64,000 nt of DNA from Acidocella aquatica (GTDB lineage Bacteria; Pseudomonadota; Alphaproteobacteria; Acetobacterales; Acetobacteraceae), in assembly GCF_030160635.1 (NCBI RefSeq), contig NZ_BSOS01000012.1, forward strand, positions 1-64,000, written 5' to 3'. Each line of letters opens with the position of its first letter. Position 1 is the stretch's first letter. The notes under the pieces were generated by a model, which was given only the letters and a program-made list of their open reading frames with translations, made no database searches and was not told the DNA's origin. Of this stretch, positions 5,826-15,952 are shown one piece after another. Made by a program: the position numbers and the translations under genes.

Positions 5826-7688
5826 GTGACCGACTCAACTCCGTTGCCAAAATCCATTGCAACCGTCTCGCTCAGTGGCACATTGCCCGACAAGTTGGAG
5901 GCCGCGGCCGCGGCCGGCTTCGACTCCGTGGAGATATTCGAGGCTGATTTGCTGAGCTTCGACGGCACGCCGCGGGACGTCTCCCGCATGGCCAGTGATC
6001 TGGGGATCGGCATTTCCATTTTCCAGCCATTCCGCGACTTTGAAGGTATGGAGCCAGCCCAGCTTGCCCGGAACCTGACGCGGGCGGAGCGGAAATTCGA
6101 TGTCATGGGTGAGCTGGGAACGGATCTCCTCCTGCTGTGCAGCAACATTCAGGAATCAACCGTGAATGATCAGGCCCGCGCGGCCGCCGATCTCTCGCTT
6201 CTGGCGGAGCGTGCCGGGCAGCGTGGCTTCAAAATTGCCTATGAGGCGCTGGCCTGGGGCCGGCACGTAAAGTTTTGGCGGCAGGCGTGGGACATCATCA
6301 AGCGCGTGGACCATCCGGCCTTCGGCCTGGCCCTGGACAGTTTCCACACCCTGGCGCTGGGCGATAACCTGACCGGCATCGGCGAAGTGCCCGGCGAGAA
6401 GATTTTCTTCATGCAGCTGGCCGATGCCCCGCGCCTCACCATGGATGTGCTCTCCTGGAGCCGGCATTATCGTAATTTCCCCGGCCAGGGCGATTTTGAC
6501 GTAGCGGGCTTCGTCCGCGATGCGCTGCGCGCCGGTTACCGGGGACCGCTGAGCCTGGAAATTTTCAACGATGAATTCCGCGCCGGGCCGCCCCGGCCGA
6601 TGGCGCTGGATGCCTTGCGATCACTGATCTGGGTGGAGGCCGAGGCCGGGCACACCAAACTGCCGCCCGCCCCGGTTTTGGGGGGCTTTGAATTCATTGA
6701 ATTCGCGGTTGATGCGCCGGCTGCTGAACGCCTCGCCGCCGTGCTCGGCACGCTTGGCTTTGAACTTACCGGCCGGCACCGCTCCAAGGCTGTTAACCTA
6801 TACCGCCAGAGCGAGGTGAACATCGTCCTCAACGCCGAACCTGACAGTTCCGCCTCCGAGCATTTCGTCCGCCACGGTCCCTCGGTGTGCGCGCTGGCCC
6901 TCAAGGTGGACCAAGTCGCCCCCACGCTGGCGCGGGCCTCGGCCCTGCTCTCCCCCACCTGGGCCGAGCGAACCGGCCCCGGCGAACACCGGATTCCCGC
7001 CGTCCGCGAACCTGACGGCACGTTGCTCTATCTGGTGGAGCCCGCTGACGCCGCCGCGATGTGGACCCAGGATTTCAACCTCGCCCCTCCGGCGGAGCCA
7101 AAGCCGGCGGCTTCCCTCAACATCGACCACATCGCCCAGGCGCTCACCCCGGGCTCCATGGACAGATTCGTGCTCTTCTACCGCACGCTTTTCGGCCTGA
7201 CACCTGAGCCGACCATCGAATTCGCTGACCGCTTCGGCCTGATCCGTTCGCGGACCATGAAAAGTCCGAATGGCAATGTCCGCGTCGTGCTCAACATCTC
7301 CGAAAGCCCCGCGACTGAAACCGCGCGCTTTGTCAGTGAAGCCGCGGGGCCTGGTGTACACCACGTCGCCTTTGCCACGCCCGATATCCTCACCGCCACG
7401 CAAAACGCCCGCGCCGCCGGCCTCACCGCTTTGCCGATACCCGCCAACTATTATGAGGACCTTGCCGCCCGCTTCGGCCTTGATGACGATACCCTCGCCG
7501 AGCTTGAAAAACGTGGCATCCTCTACGACCGCGACGCGCATGGCGACTTCCGCCACGCCTACACGCCCAGCTTCTCAGGCCGGTTCTTCTTCGAGCTTCT
7601 GGAGCGCCACGGCTACCAGGGCTATGGCGCCAGCAATGCTCCCATCCGCCTCGCCGCCATGGCCAGACAACGCGAACTCGGCAAATAG
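5826..7688 (+). CDS. quiC: 3-dehydroshikimate dehydratase, QuiC type (sugar-isomerase plus HPPD-like domains)
   Basis: About 620 residues, matching the two-domain QuiC dehydratases of Pseudomonas. Residues 1-270 form an AP-endonuclease-2/sugar phosphate isomerase TIM barrel (SVEIFEADLL, FQPFRDFEGM, YEALAWGRHVKFW, ALDSFHTLALGD, SLEIFNDEFR). From about 290 to the end are two VOC repeats like 4-hydroxyphenylpyruvate dioxygenase (HIAQALTPGSMDRFVLFY, GVHHVAFATPDI, FFFELLERHGYQGYGASNA). It converts 3-dehydroshikimate to protocatechuate, linking the aroE/aroQ-like genes to the lig operon. The start may be the GTG at 5826 (AGGA ten bases upstream) or an in-frame TTG at 5787. A terminator follows the gene. 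Confidence 0.9.
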   Translation: MTDSTPLPKSIATVSLSGTLPDKLEAAAAAGFDSVEIFEADLLSFDGTPRDVSRMASDLGIGISIFQPFRDFEGMEPAQLARNLTRAERKFDVMGELGTDLLLLCSNIQESTVNDQARAAADLSLLAERAGQRGFKIAYEALAWGRHVKFWRQAWDIIKRVDHPAFGLALDSFHTLALGDNLTGIGEVPGEKIFFMQLADAPRLTMDVLSWSRHYRNFPGQGDFDVAGFVRDALRAGYRGPLSLEIFNDEFRAGPPRPMALDALRSLIWVEAEAGHTKLPPAPVLGGFEFIEFAVDAPAAERLAAVLGTLGFELTGRHRSKAVNLYRQSEVNIVLNAEPDSSASEHFVRHGPSVCALALKVDQVAPTLARASALLSPTWAERTGPGEHRIPAVREPDGTLLYLVEPADAAAMWTQDFNLAPPAEPKPAASLNIDHIAQALTPGSMDRFVLFYRTLFGLTPEPTIEFADRFGLIRSRTMKSPNGNVRVVLNISESPATETARFVSEAAGPGVHHVAFATPDILTATQNARAAGLTALPIPANYYEDLAARFGLDDDTLAELEKRGILYDRDAHGDFRHAYTPSFSGRFFFELLERHGYQGYGASNAPIRLAAMARQRELGK

Positions 7689-7701
7689 CGATGCAGACGC
7701 C

Positions 7702-7742
7702 GCCACGGAGTGCTCAGCATCCTCCGTGGCATTTTGATTTTA
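7702..7742 (+). terminator. rho-independent terminator after quiC
   Basis: GCCACGGAG and CTCCGTGGC form a perfect 9-bp stem around an 11-base loop, followed by ATTTTGATTTTAT. It lies 14 bp beyond the quiC stop and directly before the end of the convergent tetR gene, so it may serve both strands. Confidence 0.8.
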
Positions 7743-8417
7743 TCCGGGCGACATCAAAAATGTCACGATGGCGTCGGTGACCAGCCGGCGCTGGCGCTCA
7801 CGCAAGCGCGGCTCGTTCAAGTCGCAATCAAAAAGCGCGCCAAAAGTGTTGGCGTTGGACACGCGATAAAACGACAGCGCGCTGATCATGAAATGCAGGT
7901 CAACCGGGTCAATATCGCGTTTGAAGACCCCTGCTTTGCGGCCACGCGCCAAGAGCTGCCGCAACACGGTAATGGCGGGGGTGTTGGTCTTCTTCACGGT
8001 CTCCGAGCCTTTTACGTGTTCGGCGTTGTGAATATTTTCGATCATCACCAGCCTCACGAATTCCGGGTGTTCATGATGATAATCAAAGCTGAACTCCACC
8101 AGCCGCCGCAGCGCCGTCTCCGGGTCCAGCCGGTCAAGGTTCATATGCTCTTCAACCCGCCGGATGCCGCTGTAGGCACGTTCCAGCACCTGGCTGTAAA
8201 GCTGCTCCTTGCTGCCAAAATAGTAATAGATCATACGTTTTGTGGTCTGCGTTTTCGCGGCAATGGCATCGACCCTGCCGCCGGCGTAGCCGTTCGTGGA
8301 AAACTCCTGCGTCGCCACGTCCAAAATGTCCTGCTTGGTACGTTCCGGGTCACGGGCACGAGCATGGCGCACATGCGAATCAGTTCCAAAAATTTCAACT
8401 GAATCAGATGGTTTCAT
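7740..8417 (-). CDS. TetR/AcrR family transcriptional regulator
   Basis: 225 residues. The N-terminal helix-turn-helix is clear: RTKQDILDVATQEFSTNGYAG-type helix 1, then GRVDAIAAKTQTTKRMIYYYF and GSKEQLYSQVLERAY. The C-terminal ligand domain contains EHPEFVRLVMIENIHNAEH, a pattern seen in TetR proteins of aromatic catabolism. It faces quiC convergently and probably senses a pathway intermediate such as protocatechuate, dehydroshikimate or quinate (inference). Candidate operators are at the quiC promoter, upstream of oprB, and overlapping its own start codon, which would allow autoregulation. Confidence 0.85.
   Translation of the reverse strand: MKPSDSVEIFGTDSHVRHARARDPERTKQDILDVATQEFSTNGYAGGRVDAIAAKTQTTKRMIYYYFGSKEQLYSQVLERAYSGIRRVEEHMNLDRLDPETALRRLVEFSFDYHHEHPEFVRLVMIENIHNAEHVKGSETVKKTNTPAITVLRQLLARGRKAGVFKRDIDPVDLHFMISALSFYRVSNANTFGALFDCDLNEPRLRERQRRLVTDAIVTFLMSPG
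8400..8416. promoter_or_regulatory. imperfect palindrome TGAATCAGATGGTTTCA at the tetR start codon
   Basis: It shares the CAGATGGTT core and the flanking TGAA/TTCA with the perfect palindrome at 5431-5446. It covers the tetR-type ATG, so binding could block its own translation start region or nearby transcription. It may be coincidence because it encodes the first residues Met-Lys-Pro-Ser-Asp-Ser. Confidence 0.3.
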
Positions 8418-8490
8418 GTTATTCTATCCCTTAGTCGTCGATTTTTAGCAGTTTGGCATTGTTTACGGCGGTTAAAAAGCCACTCGGTGC

Positions 8491-8727
8491 TCAATCTGCT
8501 GAATTAATCATTTTTTGCCGGAATAAATGCGCGCAAACCCCGCGCAACCAGCGATTCCCCGCCTCTTCATGGTAGCGGGCATGCCAATGCAACTTCACCG
8601 TGAATGCAGGAAGTGCAAACAGCCGCAACACAGCGCCCTGCGCCAGGGTTGCCTGATATGGCGTGGCGATCAGGTCCGTGCTGGCGACAATTGCCGCCAG
8701 CCAGGCAGTTCCAGCTTTATCCGGCAC
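8491..8727 (-). pseudogene. LysR-type regulator, C-terminal remnant
   Basis: A 78-codon minus-strand frame encodes only the end of a LysR effector domain: VASTDLIATPYQATLA, then LRLFALPAFTVKLHWHARYH and a GNRWLRGVCAHLF ending. The H-W-H-x-R-x-H-x-x-x-x-N-R-W-L-R pattern is the characteristic final strand and helix of many LysR proteins. Only about 100 bp separate it from the aldo/keto reductase gene, so the helix-turn-helix and most of the effector domain are missing. It is a 5'-truncated relic, probably of an earlier regulator of this operon. The rest of the 8418-8827 gap shows no gene. Confidence 0.65.
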
Positions 8728-8827
8728 ATGATCCGCTGCTTAACCTCGGCCGGCATATCGCTTCCTCTGCGATGTTATCGCCGATCTTACAATACCATTC
8801 ATCAGACAAGCCGCAGCGAGAACGCCC

Positions 8828-9826
8828 TTACACTTCCGGCGGGGCGTCCTCCGTGTCGATTTCCACGTTTGTCGCGGCCGGATAACGCGCCCCCGCCACA
8901 TTCACCGGAGATATAATCCGGCCAAGACGTTCGAGCTGCGCTTGCGTCAGCACCACGCCGGACACCGCGACATTCTCGCGCAAATGCGCAACCGAAGTCG
9001 TCCCCGGAATCGGCACGATACAGGCCGAGCGCGATAACACCCATGCCAGAGCCAACTGCCCCATGGTTGCGCCCACCTCTTTCGCCATTTCAGCAAGCCC
9101 AGGCAGGAGACCAAGATTTTTCTCAAATTGCGGCGCCTGGAATCGCGGCATCCCGCGCCGGATATCGCCCTCCATCAGCAGCGAAGTATCGGTGACACCG
9201 CCGGCCAAAAACCCACGCCCAACCGGCGAGAACGCCACCAGGCTAACACCGAGCTCCTCACACGCACCTAACACCGCATACTCCGGATTACGCGTCCATA
9301 ATGAATACTCGGTCTGCACCGCCGCGATCGGATGCACAGCATGCGCCTTACGCAAAGTTTGCGCGGAAACCTCGGATAATCCAATCGTCCTGATCTTGCC
9401 CGCCGCCACAAGATCAGCCAACGCGCCAACACTCTCCTCAATTGGCACGGTCCTGTCCCACCGGTGCAGATAATACAGGTCGATCACATCCGTGCGTAAA
9501 TTTTTCAACGACGCCTCGCATGTCGCCTTCAGCGTCGCCGGGCGGCCGTCGATAACACGCTTGCCATCAACACCCGTCATCCCGCATTTGCTCGCCAGCA
9601 TTATCCGCTTGCGATACGGCTGCAGCACCTCTCCAACAAGCTGCTCATTGCGGCCAAAACCATATAGCGCCGCAGTATCGAAATGTGTAACCCCCTCATC
9701 AATCGCCGCCAGCAACAACGACTCCGCCACCGCGCGCGATGGTGGCGCACCATACGCATGGCTCAGACTCATGCAGCCAAGGCCAATTTCCGTGACCTCG
9801 AAGGCGCCGATTTTCCGTGTCCGCAT
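8828..9826 (-). CDS. aldo/keto reductase
   Basis: 332 residues of the AKR superfamily (AKR11/12/13-like, TIM barrel). The catalytic tetrad is visible: Asp50 in THFDTA, Tyr55 in ALYGFG, Lys80 in LASKCG and His121 in YYLHRWD. The NADPH-binding C-terminal region includes IVPIPGTT and a downstream SVAHLREN helix. It is the last gene of the lig operon, 29 bp after ligC. It might reduce an aldehyde such as vanillin or a ring-cleavage semialdehyde, or interconvert a shunt product; the substrate is not deducible. Confidence 0.85.
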   Translation of the reverse strand: MRTRKIGAFEVTEIGLGCMSLSHAYGAPPSRAVAESLLLAAIDEGVTHFDTAALYGFGRNEQLVGEVLQPYRKRIMLASKCGMTGVDGKRVIDGRPATLKATCEASLKNLRTDVIDLYYLHRWDRTVPIEESVGALADLVAAGKIRTIGLSEVSAQTLRKAHAVHPIAAVQTEYSLWTRNPEYAVLGACEELGVSLVAFSPVGRGFLAGGVTDTSLLMEGDIRRGMPRFQAPQFEKNLGLLPGLAEMAKEVGATMGQLALAWVLSRSACIVPIPGTTSVAHLRENVAVSGVVLTQAQLERLGRIISPVNVAGARYPAATNVEIDTEDAPPEV

Positions 9827-9855
9827 GCTTCTCTACCCTCAGCCAGCCGCCAAAA

Positions 9856-10800
9856 TCACGCCTTCAAAGACTGTTCAAGCCGATGTAGCACCTCATAGCA
9901 GGGCAACACCTTGGCAACACTGGCGTTCGGCTCCCGCCCCTGCGCGATCGCTGAGAAAAATTCGCGGTCCTGAAGTTCAATTCCGTTCATGGAGACAGCA
10001 ACCTTGGAAACATCGATTACCTCCTCCTTGCCGTTCAACAGATCGTCATATCGCGCAATATAGGTGCCATTGTCGCCAATATAGCGGAAAAATGTCCCGA
10101 GCGGACCTTCATTGTTGAATGATAGTGAGAGTGTGCAAATCGCCCCGCCGCTGGTCTTCAACTGGATCGACATATCCATCGCGATCCCCAGCACAGGATG
10201 GATCGGCCCCTGAACGGCATTGGCGGCGATAATGGTCTCGCCGGTCTGATATTGGAACAAATCCACCGTATGCGCCGCGTGGTGCCACAGCAGATGGTCG
10301 GTCCAGGACCGCGCCTGCCCCAGTGCATTCATATTGGTGCGGCGAAAAAAATAAGTCTGCACATTCATTTGCAGAATTTTTAGTTCATTCTTGATGATCT
10401 TGTTATGCACCCATTGGTGCGACGGATTAAACCGGCGCGTATGACCAACCATGCAAACCAGGCCAGTCTCCTTTTGCAGCCGGGCAACCGCCTGCGCGTC
10501 TTCCCATGAATCCGCCAACGGAATTTCAACCTGCACATGCTTGCCCGAACGCATGCACTGAATGGACTGCGCCGCATGCATCTGCGTCGGCGTGCAGAGT
10601 ATGGCGGCATCCACGCCAGGCTGGTCCAGCGCCTCCTGCAAATCGGTCGTCACATGGCCCACGCCATATTTTACCGCGGTTGCCTTGGTGCCTTCAAGAT
10701 CACGGCCAACCAGGGAGACAACTTCAACACCATCGATCAATTTGATCGCATCCAGATGTTTTTGACCAAAAGCGCCGGCTCCGGCGAGAATGACTTTCAT
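9856..10800 (-). CDS. ligC: 4-carboxy-2-hydroxymuconate-6-semialdehyde dehydrogenase (LigC-like)
   Basis: 314 residues, matching LigC of sphingomonads (about 315) in length and fold. It has a Gfo/Idh/MocA N-terminal Rossmann motif GAGAFGQKHL (7-16), ILCTPTQMHAAQ, then the catalytic region HVQVEIPLADS and VGHTRRFNPSH, and a C-terminal sheet domain with HHAAHTVDLFQYQTG. LigC oxidises the hemiacetal form of the protocatechuate 4,5-cleavage product to 2-pyrone-4,6-dicarboxylate with NADP. It lies 19 bp after ligB, before the aldo/keto reductase. Other Gfo/Idh enzymes look alike, but the operon fixes the role. Confidence 0.9.
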   Translation of the reverse strand: MKVILAGAGAFGQKHLDAIKLIDGVEVVSLVGRDLEGTKATAVKYGVGHVTTDLQEALDQPGVDAAILCTPTQMHAAQSIQCMRSGKHVQVEIPLADSWEDAQAVARLQKETGLVCMVGHTRRFNPSHQWVHNKIIKNELKILQMNVQTYFFRRTNMNALGQARSWTDHLLWHHAAHTVDLFQYQTGETIIAANAVQGPIHPVLGIAMDMSIQLKTSGGAICTLSLSFNNEGPLGTFFRYIGDNGTYIARYDDLLNGKEEVIDVSKVAVSMNGIELQDREFFSAIAQGREPNASVAKVLPCYEVLHRLEQSLKA

Positions 10801-10819
10801 GATTTTTCCTAGCGATTTT

Positions 10820-12049
<1,230 letters not shown>

Positions 12050-12050
<1 letters not shown>

Positions 12051-12949
12051 CACACATGCTCCTCCGGCCAATAAAGCTGCATCGGGTTATCCACCAGCAA
12101 CTTGCGCTGCAACACCTCGGTTGGGGCGATGCTGGGAATAAAATCCACCAATCCACCATCATCGGGTGCATGCGTGGTCATGTTGGGATGCGGCCAATCC
12201 GTGCCCCACAACACACGATCCGGGAACGCCTCCACAATACGCCGGGCGAATGGAATCACATCCTCATAACCGGGCGGCCCAACTTTCGAAAGCCGCTCCG
12301 GGCACGTCACCTTCGACCAAAAATTCGTATGCTCGCGCATCAAGCGAACAAACAATTCAAACTCCGGCCCGTCCACGGGCTTGCTCACATCCGGTCTGCC
12401 CATATGGTCGACCACGACAATCCCCGGCAAAGCCGTGAAGAAATCATAAAGCTCCGGCAGCTCCTGCGCTTCGAAATAGATGACAGTGTGCCAGCTGAGC
12501 ACCTTGATGCGTTCGGCGATTTCCACGAGCTCATCGCGCGGCAAAGCATCCACCAGACGCTTGACAAAATTGAACCGCACCCCGCGCACACCAGCTGCAT
12601 GCAGCGCCGCCAGCTCATCGTAGGTCACGCTCCGCTTCACAGTCGCCACACCGCGCGCCATACCGCCGGAAGCTTGCAACGCGTCCACCAGCGCGCGATT
12701 ATCCGCGCCATGGCAGGTCGCCTGCACAATCACATTGCGCGAAAATCCGAGATAGTCACGCAGCGCCCACAGTTTTTCCTTTGGGGCATCGCACGGCGTA
12801 TATTTGCGCTCTGGTGCGTAGGGAAAAATATTGCCCGGACCAAACACATGGCAATGCGCATCCACAGCCCCGGCCGGCGGCACAAAAGCCGGTTTGGATG
12901 GGTTGGGGTGGAAGGGTATCCAGTTTGCATCCGTAGTGAAAGAACTCAT
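12050..12949 (-). CDS. ligI: 2-pyrone-4,6-dicarboxylate hydrolase
   Basis: 299 residues of the amidohydrolase superfamily, cog_3618/LigI type. Visible features are DAHCHVFGP near residue 31, QATCHGADNRAL, GVRGVRFNFVKRLVD, VVDHMGRPDV and WGTDWPHPNM. LigI hydrolyses the lactone 2-pyrone-4,6-dicarboxylate to the oxalomesaconate form and needs no metal despite its fold. Its start overlaps the ligJ stop (ATGA). The frameshifted gene at 807-1654 belongs to the same broad family. Confidence 0.93.
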
Positions 12950-13971
12950 CGTCCCTGGCCTTTCAAAATCGCATCCAGACGCGGAAACACACGGCGCGCA
13001 TTCAACTCAAAAATCCTGTGCTTATCCGCGTCCTCCATCGCCAGATCATCAATATAGCGCTTGGTGTCGTCAAAATAAAACCCGGTCTCGGGGTCAATGC
13101 CGCGCACCGCGCCCACCATTTCCGAGCCGAACAATATGTTCTCCACATCGATCACGCGCGCCAGCAGATCAATCCCCGGCTGATGATACACGCAAGTATC
13201 GAAGAACACATTCTTCATCACATGTTCGCGCAGGTTTGGCTTCTTCATCATGTCCGCAAGTCCGCGGTAGCGCCCCCAATGATACGGCACCGCGCCGCCG
13301 CCATGCGGAATGATGAAGCGAAGGCTTGGAAAATCCCTGAACAGATCGCCCTGGATGAACTGCATGAAAGCCGTGGTATCAGCGTTGATATAATGCGCGC
13401 CTGTGGCATGGAAGCAGGCATTGCACGAACCGGAAACATGGATCATTGCCGGGACATCCAGCTCCACCATCTTCTCGTAAAGCGGATACCAATGCTTATC
13501 CGTCAACGGCGGCGAGGTCCAATGCCCGCCGGACGGGTCGGGGTTCAAATTGCACCCAATGAAACCCAGCTCATTAACGCAGCGCTCGAATTCGGCAATG
13601 GAATTTTCCACCGGCACGCCGGGAAATTGCGGAAGCTGGCATACGCCAACAAAATTCTGCGGATACAGCCCCACGACACGGTAAATCAGATCATTGCACG
13701 CGCGCGTCCAATCCTGCGAGATCTGCTCATTGCCCTCATGATGCGCCATGGCCGATGCGCGCGGCGAGAAAATCGTCACATCCGCCCCGCGCTCGCGCTG
13801 CAGCTTCAACTGAGCACCCTCGATGCTCTCGCGTATTTCATCATCGCTGATGAACCCAGGCTTCGGCGCGGCCCCGGCGGGGTTGGCCGCCCAGGCCAGC
13901 TGCGCCTCGCGGAATTTCTGGTGCGGCTCGGGAGCCGTGGTATAGTGGCCGTGGCAGTCGATAATCAGCAT
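12946..13971 (-). CDS. ligJ: 4-oxalomesaconate hydratase
   Basis: 341 residues of the amidohydrolase-2 fold, as in LigJ (about 340). It begins MLIIDCHGHYTTAPEPHQKFRE-like and contains TIFSPRASAMAHHEGNE, GCNLNPDPSGGHWTSPPL, MIHVSGSCNACFH, RFIIPHGGGAVPYHWGR and FGSEMVGAVRGIDPETGFYFDD, all typical of this hydratase. It adds water to 4-oxalomesaconate (or its keto form) to give 4-carboxy-4-hydroxy-2-oxoadipate. It overlaps both neighbours by 4-7 bp, so translation is coupled. Confidence 0.93.
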   Translation of the reverse strand: MLIIDCHGHYTTAPEPHQKFREAQLAWAANPAGAAPKPGFISDDEIRESIEGAQLKLQRERGADVTIFSPRASAMAHHEGNEQISQDWTRACNDLIYRVVGLYPQNFVGVCQLPQFPGVPVENSIAEFERCVNELGFIGCNLNPDPSGGHWTSPPLTDKHWYPLYEKMVELDVPAMIHVSGSCNACFHATGAHYINADTTAFMQFIQGDLFRDFPSLRFIIPHGGGAVPYHWGRYRGLADMMKKPNLREHVMKNVFFDTCVYHQPGIDLLARVIDVENILFGSEMVGAVRGIDPETGFYFDDTKRYIDDLAMEDADKHRIFELNARRVFPRLDAILKGQGR

Positions 13972-14858
13972 GTGACAGTTTCCTTATGCGCAGTTGCCGC
14001 CTCCGTGCGGATGGCGTCCAGCATTTCTTCAAGATTTTCATATTGCAGCGCCGTCGCATATCGCGCTGACCAGTCCTGCCGCCGGGCACATGCCTCACTC
14101 ATCAACGGCTCGATACCCGCCTCCGCCACCGTTGCGGCTGCTTCGCGCATTTCCTCCGCCCGGCGCGTTCCGTGCAGCAGCCCGCGCGAAATCAACAGCC
14201 GCGCCAGCGCCCGCCAATCCTGCCCGGGAAAAAAATCACTCAACGACTCTAAAACCGGCGCCTCAACCCCATAATAGCGCGCCGCCAACAAGGATTCAGT
14301 CAACAACGCCTCCAGCCCCTTGATAATCACGCTACGGCACATTTTGGTGGCGGATGCGGGGCCAACTTCATCGAAAAAAACCGAAGCACCACTAAAGCCC
14401 AGCGCTTGCGCCACCGGCAGAAACACCTGCGCATGCGGCCCCCCAAGCAGCACCGGCGAGGCAATGCGCTTGTTGGCGATCGGCGACATCACCACCGCCT
14501 CGACATAACGCCCGCCCGCAGCTCCAACCAACTCGGCCACCGCCCCTTTCAAACCGGGTGAAGCGGAGTTCAAATCCATGAAAAACGCCCCCTCGCGCAG
14601 ACCAGGCGCCACCGAGCGCGCCGCCTCCCGATCCTGCGCCGCCGTCACCGCGGAGATCACGATATCCGCATCCTCCACCGCCTCAATCGCGTCGCGAGAC
14701 GCCGGCAACCCCCGCTCCTGCCGCGCGTGTGAGGGGGCGCTCTGTGCGTCGGCAAAGCGCAAATCCCAGGCGGTCAGCCTGTATCGCGCCAGATCCTCGG
14801 CCAGCGTCCGGCCAACCTCGCCCAGCCCCAGCAGGCAGATTTTTATCGCCCCGCTCAT
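13965..14858 (-). CDS. NAD(P)-binding DUF1932 dehydrogenase in the lig operon
   Basis: 297 residues. The N-terminal 6-phosphogluconate dehydrogenase-like Rossmann domain begins KICLLGLGEVGRTLAEDLA; ADIVISAVTAAQDREAA and FFMDLNSASPGLK follow. The C-terminal half matches the DUF1932 helical domain (GPASATKMCRSVIIKGLEALLTESLLAARYYGVE). The canonical beta-hydroxyacid dehydrogenase lysine region is represented by ATKMCRS. It sits between galD (4-bp overlap) and ligJ (7-bp overlap), so it is made with them. Relatives sit in protocatechuate and gallate meta-cleavage clusters, but I know of no firm function. A role on oxalomesaconate, hydroxy-oxoadipate or a side product is possible. Confidence 0.8.
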   Translation of the reverse strand: MSGAIKICLLGLGEVGRTLAEDLARYRLTAWDLRFADAQSAPSHARQERGLPASRDAIEAVEDADIVISAVTAAQDREAARSVAPGLREGAFFMDLNSASPGLKGAVAELVGAAGGRYVEAVVMSPIANKRIASPVLLGGPHAQVFLPVAQALGFSGASVFFDEVGPASATKMCRSVIIKGLEALLTESLLAARYYGVEAPVLESLSDFFPGQDWRALARLLISRGLLHGTRRAEEMREAAATVAEAGIEPLMSEACARRQDWSARYATALQYENLEEMLDAIRTEAATAHKETVTC

Positions 14859-15946
14859 CGCCCGGACCAGACGCGGCCAGGGATAAACACCTCGCCCCGC
14901 ATCAACTTGCGCGCGGTGCGGATCAGCGCGGAGCGTTTCACCCGCACGCTGCCGTCCACCGGCTCAACTTCCATATTCACCGCAAAAAACCCGGTCGGAT
15001 GCTCGACCTCAATCGAAACACTACCACCGGATGCGCCCAGAACCGCAACCTCCGCCGCCACGCTGCCCGGAATCACGCAGGCGGTGGCAACGCTGATCGC
15101 GCCCAGCACACCAATCGCCTCATGCACCCGGTGCGGGATAAACGTCCGTGTCGAAACCGCCCCGCCCTCGCGCGGTGCCGCCACCAGCGTCATTTTCGGC
15201 ACTGTCTTGCGGGTTACATCGCCCAGGTTCATCCGCGGCCCCAATGCCAGCCGTATCGCCTCGACCCGCGCCTTCAGCACCGGATCAGCCTCCAGTTCTT
15301 CCGGGCTTTCCGCGCCGGTTTTGCCGAAGTCTGCGGCGCGCAAAATCACCACCGGCATCCCGTTGTCGATGCAGGTCACCCTCACGCCTTCAACCTCGTC
15401 CACCACATTTCCAGTCGGTAGCAACGCGCCACAGCTTGACCCGGCGACATCAAGAAAGTCGATGGAAATCGCCGCCGCCGTCCCCGGTACACCGTCAATC
15501 CGCGCGTCGCCCTCATATTCCACAACACCGCCCGGCGTCGGCACATGCGCCACGGCGATGCTTGCGGTGTTCACCATGTGGATCCGCACCGGCGTCACGG
15601 GGCCGCTCACCCCCACCAGGCCATTTTCAATCGCCCAAGGGCCAACACCTGCCAGAATATTCCCGCAGTTCTGACTGTCGCTGACCTGCGCCTTGTCCAC
15701 CACGACCTGCAGAAACAGATAGTCAACATCCGCATCCGCGCGCGCCGAGGCGCTGATAACCGCCACCTTGCTGGTCAACGGATGCGCCCCGCCAAGCCCA
15801 TCGATCTGGCGTATATCCGGCGAGCCCATCGCCGCCAGCAACACCTGGTCGCGCAACGCCCTATCGGCGGGCAGATCAGCCGCGGCAAAATACAGCCCCT
15901 TCGAGGAGCCGCCGCGCATGATGGTGCAGGGGATGGCGGTGAGCAT
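14855..15946 (-). CDS. galD: 4-oxalomesaconate tautomerase (PrpF family)
   Basis: 363 residues of the PrpF/diaminopimelate-epimerase-like fold. It opens with AIPCTIMRGGSSKGLYF, then QIDGLGGAHPLTSKVAVIS, and has the key cysteine region SQNCGNILAGVGPWAIENG and GSSCGALLPTGNVVD. GalD of Pseudomonas interconverts keto and enol forms of 4-oxalomesaconate so that the hydratase can act. It is the second gene of the operon, starting 6 bp after the ligK stop. Confidence 0.9.
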   Translation of the reverse strand: MLTAIPCTIMRGGSSKGLYFAAADLPADRALRDQVLLAAMGSPDIRQIDGLGGAHPLTSKVAVISASARADADVDYLFLQVVVDKAQVSDSQNCGNILAGVGPWAIENGLVGVSGPVTPVRIHMVNTASIAVAHVPTPGGVVEYEGDARIDGVPGTAAAISIDFLDVAGSSCGALLPTGNVVDEVEGVRVTCIDNGMPVVILRAADFGKTGAESPEELEADPVLKARVEAIRLALGPRMNLGDVTRKTVPKMTLVAAPREGGAVSTRTFIPHRVHEAIGVLGAISVATACVIPGSVAAEVAVLGASGGSVSIEVEHPTGFFAVNMEVEPVDGSVRVKRSALIRTARKLMRGEVFIPGRVWSGR

Positions 15947-15952
15947 ATCAGC

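Noticed and set aside
12056-14274. Long plus-strand open frames opposite ligI, ligJ and the DUF1932 gene
   Set aside because: They are antisense shadows of well-recognised minus-strand genes in high-GC DNA; their translations are His/Arg-rich and match no family.
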